Shown here: in pieces, positions 6,411-8,444 of the stretch
Position numbering within the stretch: the stretch's first letter is position 1
Layout of the letters: each line of letters opens with the position of its first letter
DNA from: Acidimicrobiia bacterium
GTDB taxonomy: Bacteria > Actinomycetota > Acidimicrobiia > Acidimicrobiales > AC-14
NCBI GenBank assembly: GCA_019244985.1
Contig: JAFASB010000377.1
Span: 1 to 8,444 of the forward strand
DNA length: 8,444 nt
Direction: 5' to 3'
Notes under the pieces: model-generated
What the model was told of the DNA's origin: nothing
The model's database searches: none
The model's input: the letters and a program-made list of their open reading frames with translations, nothing else
Program-made: the position numbers and the translations under genes

Positions 6411-6487
6411 GCGAGCCGAAGGCGAGCGAACCAATGTGGCAGCAGCGTTTTCGGTCATGGTCGACGCCGGAGGCGGCGACCCAATGA
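6407..6487 (+). CDS. Possible 26-codon ORF bridging prfA and prmC
   Basis: A GTG at 6407 overlaps the prfA stop as GTGA, and the frame runs 26 codons to a TGA that overlaps the prmC start as ATGA (6484-6487). The predicted peptide begins VSEPKASEPMWQQRF and ends SWSTPEAATQ; it has two Trp and no known domain. Overlaps at both ends are the pattern expected for termination-reinitiation, so it might couple prmC translation to prfA. No good Shine-Dalgarno precedes it; GGCGGG at 6392-6397 is the nearest. The alternative is a 73-bp untranslated gap with an accidental open frame. Confidence 0.3.
   Translation: MSEPKASEPMWQQRFRSWSTPEAATQ
6469..6473 (+). promoter_or_regulatory. prmC ribosome binding site (decides start)
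   Basis: GGAGG lies ten bases before the ATG at 6484. It favours this start over in-frame candidates at 6364, 6373 and 6457, which would add up to 40 residues lacking family character and, for the first two, overlap prfA. Confidence 0.6.
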
Positions 6488-7374
6488 GCGAGCCCCAGCG
6501 CGAGGTTCGGCAGAGCCCCGCGCCGGCGGCGGGGACCCTCACCTGGCGCCACCTCTACGCGTTGGCGACCGAGCGCCTTGGGTCCGACATCGAGGCCCGC
6601 CGCATCGTCGAACGCGCGTCCGGTCGAGAAGGGCCCGACTGGCTGCTCATCCTCGACGAGCCCGCGCCCGCGCGGGCGGTGCCGTTCTTCGACGACATGG
6701 TCGAGCGCCGCGTCGCGGGGGAGCCGCTGCAGTACGTGCTGCGGCGGTGGGGGTTCCGCACCCTCGACCTGCTCGTCGACCGGCGCGTGCTGATCCCTCG
6801 GCCCGAGACCGAGGTCGTCGTCGAGGTCGCCATCCGCGAGGTGCGCCGGATCGGCTCGCCGCAGCCGCTGGTCGTCGACCTCGGCACCGGCTCGGGCGCA
6901 ATCGCCCTGTCGATCGCCGCTGAGGTCCCCACTGCCCACGTGTGGGCGACCGATGCGTCCGAGGACGCGCTGGCCGTCGCCCGCGCAAACCTCGCTGGCA
7001 TCGGGGCCGCCGCCGTCCGCGTGCGGACTGCATCCGGCCGCTGGTTCGAAGCCCTCCCCCTCGCCCTGCGCGGTCAGTTCGATCTCGTGGTGTCGAACCC
7101 GCCGTACATCGCCGACGGCGAGGTGCTGCCCGCCGAGGTCGTCGACTGGGAGCCGCGGTCGGCGCTCGTCGCCGGTCCTGCGGGCACCGAGGCCGTCGCC
7201 GAGGTCCTGAACGGCGCCGCGTCGTGGTTGGCGCCGGGTGGCGCAGTGGTGATCGAGATCGCCCCGCACCAGGCCGACGAAGCGCGGCGGCTGGCGCAGC
7301 TGGCGGGCTTCCCTGATGCCGACGTCCGCCCCGACCTCAACGGCCGGGCGCGGGTTCTGGTGGCCCGAAACTGA
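6484..7374 (+). CDS. prmC: Release factor glutamine methyltransferase PrmC
   Basis: A 296-residue S-adenosylmethionine-dependent enzyme (also called HemK) that N5-methylates the Gln of the GGQ motif in RF1 and RF2, raising release efficiency. The N-terminal helical substrate-binding domain covers about 20-100. The family motif RPETE is at 106-110, the SAM-binding motif I VVDLGTGSGAIAL at 130-142, an acidic ribose-binding motif II region near TDAS at 156-159, and the catalytic NPPY at 205-208, which holds the glutamine side chain. All key residues are present and the length fits the family. The start at 6484 is chosen from the GGAGG at 6469. Its location beside prfA, its substrate gene, is a classical bacterial arrangement. 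Its stop overlaps the probable CTG start of tsaC (CTGA). Confidence 0.96.
   Translation: MSEPQREVRQSPAPAAGTLTWRHLYALATERLGSDIEARRIVERASGREGPDWLLILDEPAPARAVPFFDDMVERRVAGEPLQYVLRRWGFRTLDLLVDRRVLIPRPETEVVVEVAIREVRRIGSPQPLVVDLGTGSGAIALSIAAEVPTAHVWATDASEDALAVARANLAGIGAAAVRVRTASGRWFEALPLALRGQFDLVVSNPPYIADGEVLPAEVVDWEPRSALVAGPAGTEAVAEVLNGAASWLAPGGAVVIEIAPHQADEARRLAQLAGFPDADVRPDLNGRARVLVARN
7359..7363 (+). promoter_or_regulatory. Probable tsaC ribosome binding site
   Basis: GGTGG inside the last codons of prmC lies seven bases before the CTG at 7371, supporting this non-standard start. Confidence 0.35.
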
Positions 7375-7967
7375 GCGACGCGACCTTCGAAGCTGCAGCC
7401 GACGCCCTCCGGCGCGGGCTCGTCGTGGTCATTCCGACCGACACCGTCTACGGCGTCGCCGTCGACCCGAGGGTCGAGGGCGCCACTGCCCGTCTGTTCG
7501 ATGCCAAGCGCCGGCCCTTCGACGTGCGTCTGCCAGTCCTCGTCGACGGTGTCGAGCAGGCGAGGGAGGTCGCCACGGTGGATCATCGGGCGCGCGCCGT
7601 GATGGCGCGGTTCTGGCCTGGTGGATTGACGATCGTGCTGCCGATGTGCGCCGGCGTCGATCTCGCCCTCGGCGACGGTGCGGGCGCTTCGACTGTCGGC
7701 GTGCGATGCCCAAACCACGACGTCCCGACGCGACTGTGCGCCGCCGTCGGGCCACTCGCGACGACGAGCGCGAACCTGCACGGCCAGCCCACGCCGCCTA
7801 CCGCCGCCGAGGTGGAAGCGTTGTTCGGCGAGGCTGTTGCCGTGGTCGTTGATGGCGGCCGCTGCGAAGGCGAACCGTCAACGGTCGTCGACCTCACGGG
7901 GCCCGCGCCGCGCCTCATTCGCGAGGGCACGGTGGCATGGTCGGACGTGCTCGGGGTCGCCGGGTGA
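7371..7967 (+). CDS. tsaC: Threonylcarbamoyl-AMP synthase, TsaC/Sua5/YrdC family
   Basis: From CTG 7371 this is a 198-residue single-domain enzyme that makes threonylcarbamoyl-AMP from threonine, bicarbonate and ATP, the first step of the t6A37 modification of ANN-decoding tRNAs. Family motifs are IPTDTVYGVA at 21-30, KRRPFD at 46-51 (the KxR substrate-binding motif), FWPGGLTIVLP at 81-91, TTSAN at 131-135, PSTVVDLTG at 169-177 and RLIREGTV at 181-188. The C-terminal Sua5 domain of the longer (about 340-residue) form is absent, so it is the TsaC-like short type. The first ATG/GTG start (GTG 7425) would remove the family's N-terminal helix (TFEAAADALRRGLVVV), so the CTG that overlaps the prmC stop as CTGA is preferred. 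In mycobacteria the sua5 gene also follows prmC. Confidence 0.93.
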   Translation: MSDATFEAAADALRRGLVVVIPTDTVYGVAVDPRVEGATARLFDAKRRPFDVRLPVLVDGVEQAREVATVDHRARAVMARFWPGGLTIVLPMCAGVDLALGDGAGASTVGVRCPNHDVPTRLCAAVGPLATTSANLHGQPTPPTAAEVEALFGEAVAVVVDGGRCEGEPSTVVDLTGPAPRLIREGTVAWSDVLGVAG

Positions 7968-7983
7968 TCGACCCGCACGCCAC

Positions 7984-7989
7984 TACCAT
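7984..7989 (+). promoter_or_regulatory. Candidate -10 box upstream of the Wzz-like gene
   Basis: TACCAT fits TAnnnT and lies 44 bases before the GTG at 8034, in the 66-bp gap after tsaC. No -35 element is evident at 16-18 bp spacing. It would allow the envelope gene its own transcription. Confidence 0.2.
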
Positions 7990-8033
7990 CGCCCACGCTG
8001 GCGCACCGCAGCGCCTGCCGTAGTTCTCGTTCC

Positions 8034-8444
8034 GTGCGACCGTTCCAACGACACAAGGGCCTGATCGCGCTGACGACCGCTGCAGTTGCGGCCTCGGCGT
8101 TATTCCTTTCCCTCGCGCAGCCCACGGTGTATCGAGCGACCGCGCTCGTGCGCGTCCCGAGCTCGACCCAGACGGCCGGCGAGCTCCTCACCCTGCGCAG
8201 TGCGCGTCTGCGCGCCGCGGTGGCCGAGCGGGCCGGGATCACGCCGAAGGTGACCATCGAGCGGGCGTCGCAACCCGACCAAATCCGGGTCATCGCCGAG
8301 GCCGACACGGCCCGCGGCGCCGCCGATCTGGCGAACGGGTACGTCGCCGTCCACCTGGCTCAGCTCCACGACGAGCAGATCGCGGCGGCGGCGCCCCAGG
8401 CCACCGACCTACGGACGCGTCTCGCCGACGCCCAGCGCCAGCTC
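8034..8444 (+). CDS. Wzz/GumC-like polysaccharide chain-length or export protein (5' part)
   Basis: The frame is open to the window edge, so only the first 137 residues are seen. A short basic cytoplasmic N-terminus (VRPFQRHKG) precedes one membrane segment at about 10-29 (LIALTTAAVAASALFLSLAQ). PTVYRATALVRVPSS follows, the typical Wzz-domain start just outside the membrane. Residues 50-110 form an alpha/beta region with a hydrophobic strand (IRVIAEADTARGAADLANGY), and the last residues (ATDLRTRLADAQRQL) begin a coiled coil. This fits co-polymerase or tyrosine-autokinase adaptor proteins controlling surface polysaccharide length. Whether a kinase domain follows cannot be seen. The GTG at 8034 is the only usable start before the membrane helix, and no Shine-Dalgarno is visible. 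It carries a rare TTA leucine codon at 8100. In mycobacteria wecA, also an envelope glycan gene, occupies this position. Confidence 0.75.
   Translation, partial: MRPFQRHKGLIALTTAAVAASALFLSLAQPTVYRATALVRVPSSTQTAGELLTLRSARLRAAVAERAGITPKVTIERASQPDQIRVIAEADTARGAADLANGYVAVHLAQLHDEQIAAAAPQATDLRTRLADAQRQL

Noticed and set aside
4314..6542. A 742-residue open frame on the minus strand across the unknown gene and prfA
   Set aside because: It is antisense to clear genes, notably RF1 with intact motifs. Its translation has no recognisable domain; long antisense frames are expected opposite GC-rich coding DNA.
7964..8023. A 19-codon frame from a GTG overlapping the tsaC stop (GTGA)
   Set aside because: Unlike the prfA-prmC case it does not overlap the next start, has no Shine-Dalgarno support and overlaps a possible -10 box; chance is more likely.

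Overview
The window is GC-rich, densely packed DNA with strong codon-position bias, typical of an actinobacterium. The gene order rho - rpmE - prfA - prmC - tsaC is the classic actinobacterial block; in mycobacteria it follows hom-thrC-thrB and precedes wecA. Two features would fit an Acidimicrobiia-like lineage: an ApgM-type phosphotransfer protein at the edge where thrB would be expected, and an unfamiliar gene between rpmE and prfA. That placement is inference from memory of gene order, not a database result. No tRNA, rRNA, CRISPR array, insertion sequence or phage gene is visible.

Left part (1-2168). The 3' end of a plus-strand gene of the ApgM/iPGM family (alkaline phosphatase superfamily, probably a homoserine kinase or phosphoglycerate mutase) converges on a minus-strand two-gene ABC-2 exporter. 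The stop codons are separated by one base. The exporter's ATPase and permease genes overlap by ATGA and are read leftward from a divergent intergenic region.

Divergent control region (2169-2357). About 190 bp separate the ABC ATPase from rho. It holds a candidate -10 box for rho and, just after the predicted transcription start, an imperfect GC-rich hairpin that would lie at the 5' end of a long rho leader. A clear Shine-Dalgarno precedes rho.

Right part (2358-8444). A plus-strand cluster for gene expression: transcription terminator Rho with a long, low-complexity Arg/Asp-rich insertion; zinc-type ribosomal protein L31; an unrecognised 311-residue (or longer) protein; release factor RF1; the RF methyltransferase PrmC; and the threonylcarbamoyl-AMP synthase TsaC. 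PrmC methylates the GGQ glutamine of RF1, and TsaC makes the tRNA t6A modification, so most of the cluster serves translation and its fidelity. The last gene, cut by the window edge, is a Wzz/GumC-like membrane protein of polysaccharide export and starts a different functional theme. Junctions are tight, and several use overlapping stop/start codons: CTGA for prmC/tsaC, and GTGA plus ATGA flanking a possible 26-codon ORF between prfA and prmC.

No GC-stem-plus-T-run intrinsic terminator was seen anywhere. The most interesting points are the prfA-prmC junction (bridging mini-ORF, 18-bp palindrome, triplicated start-like repeat), the uncertain non-canonical starts of the unknown gene and tsaC, the structured rho leader, and the ApgM-like protein in a probable thrB position.
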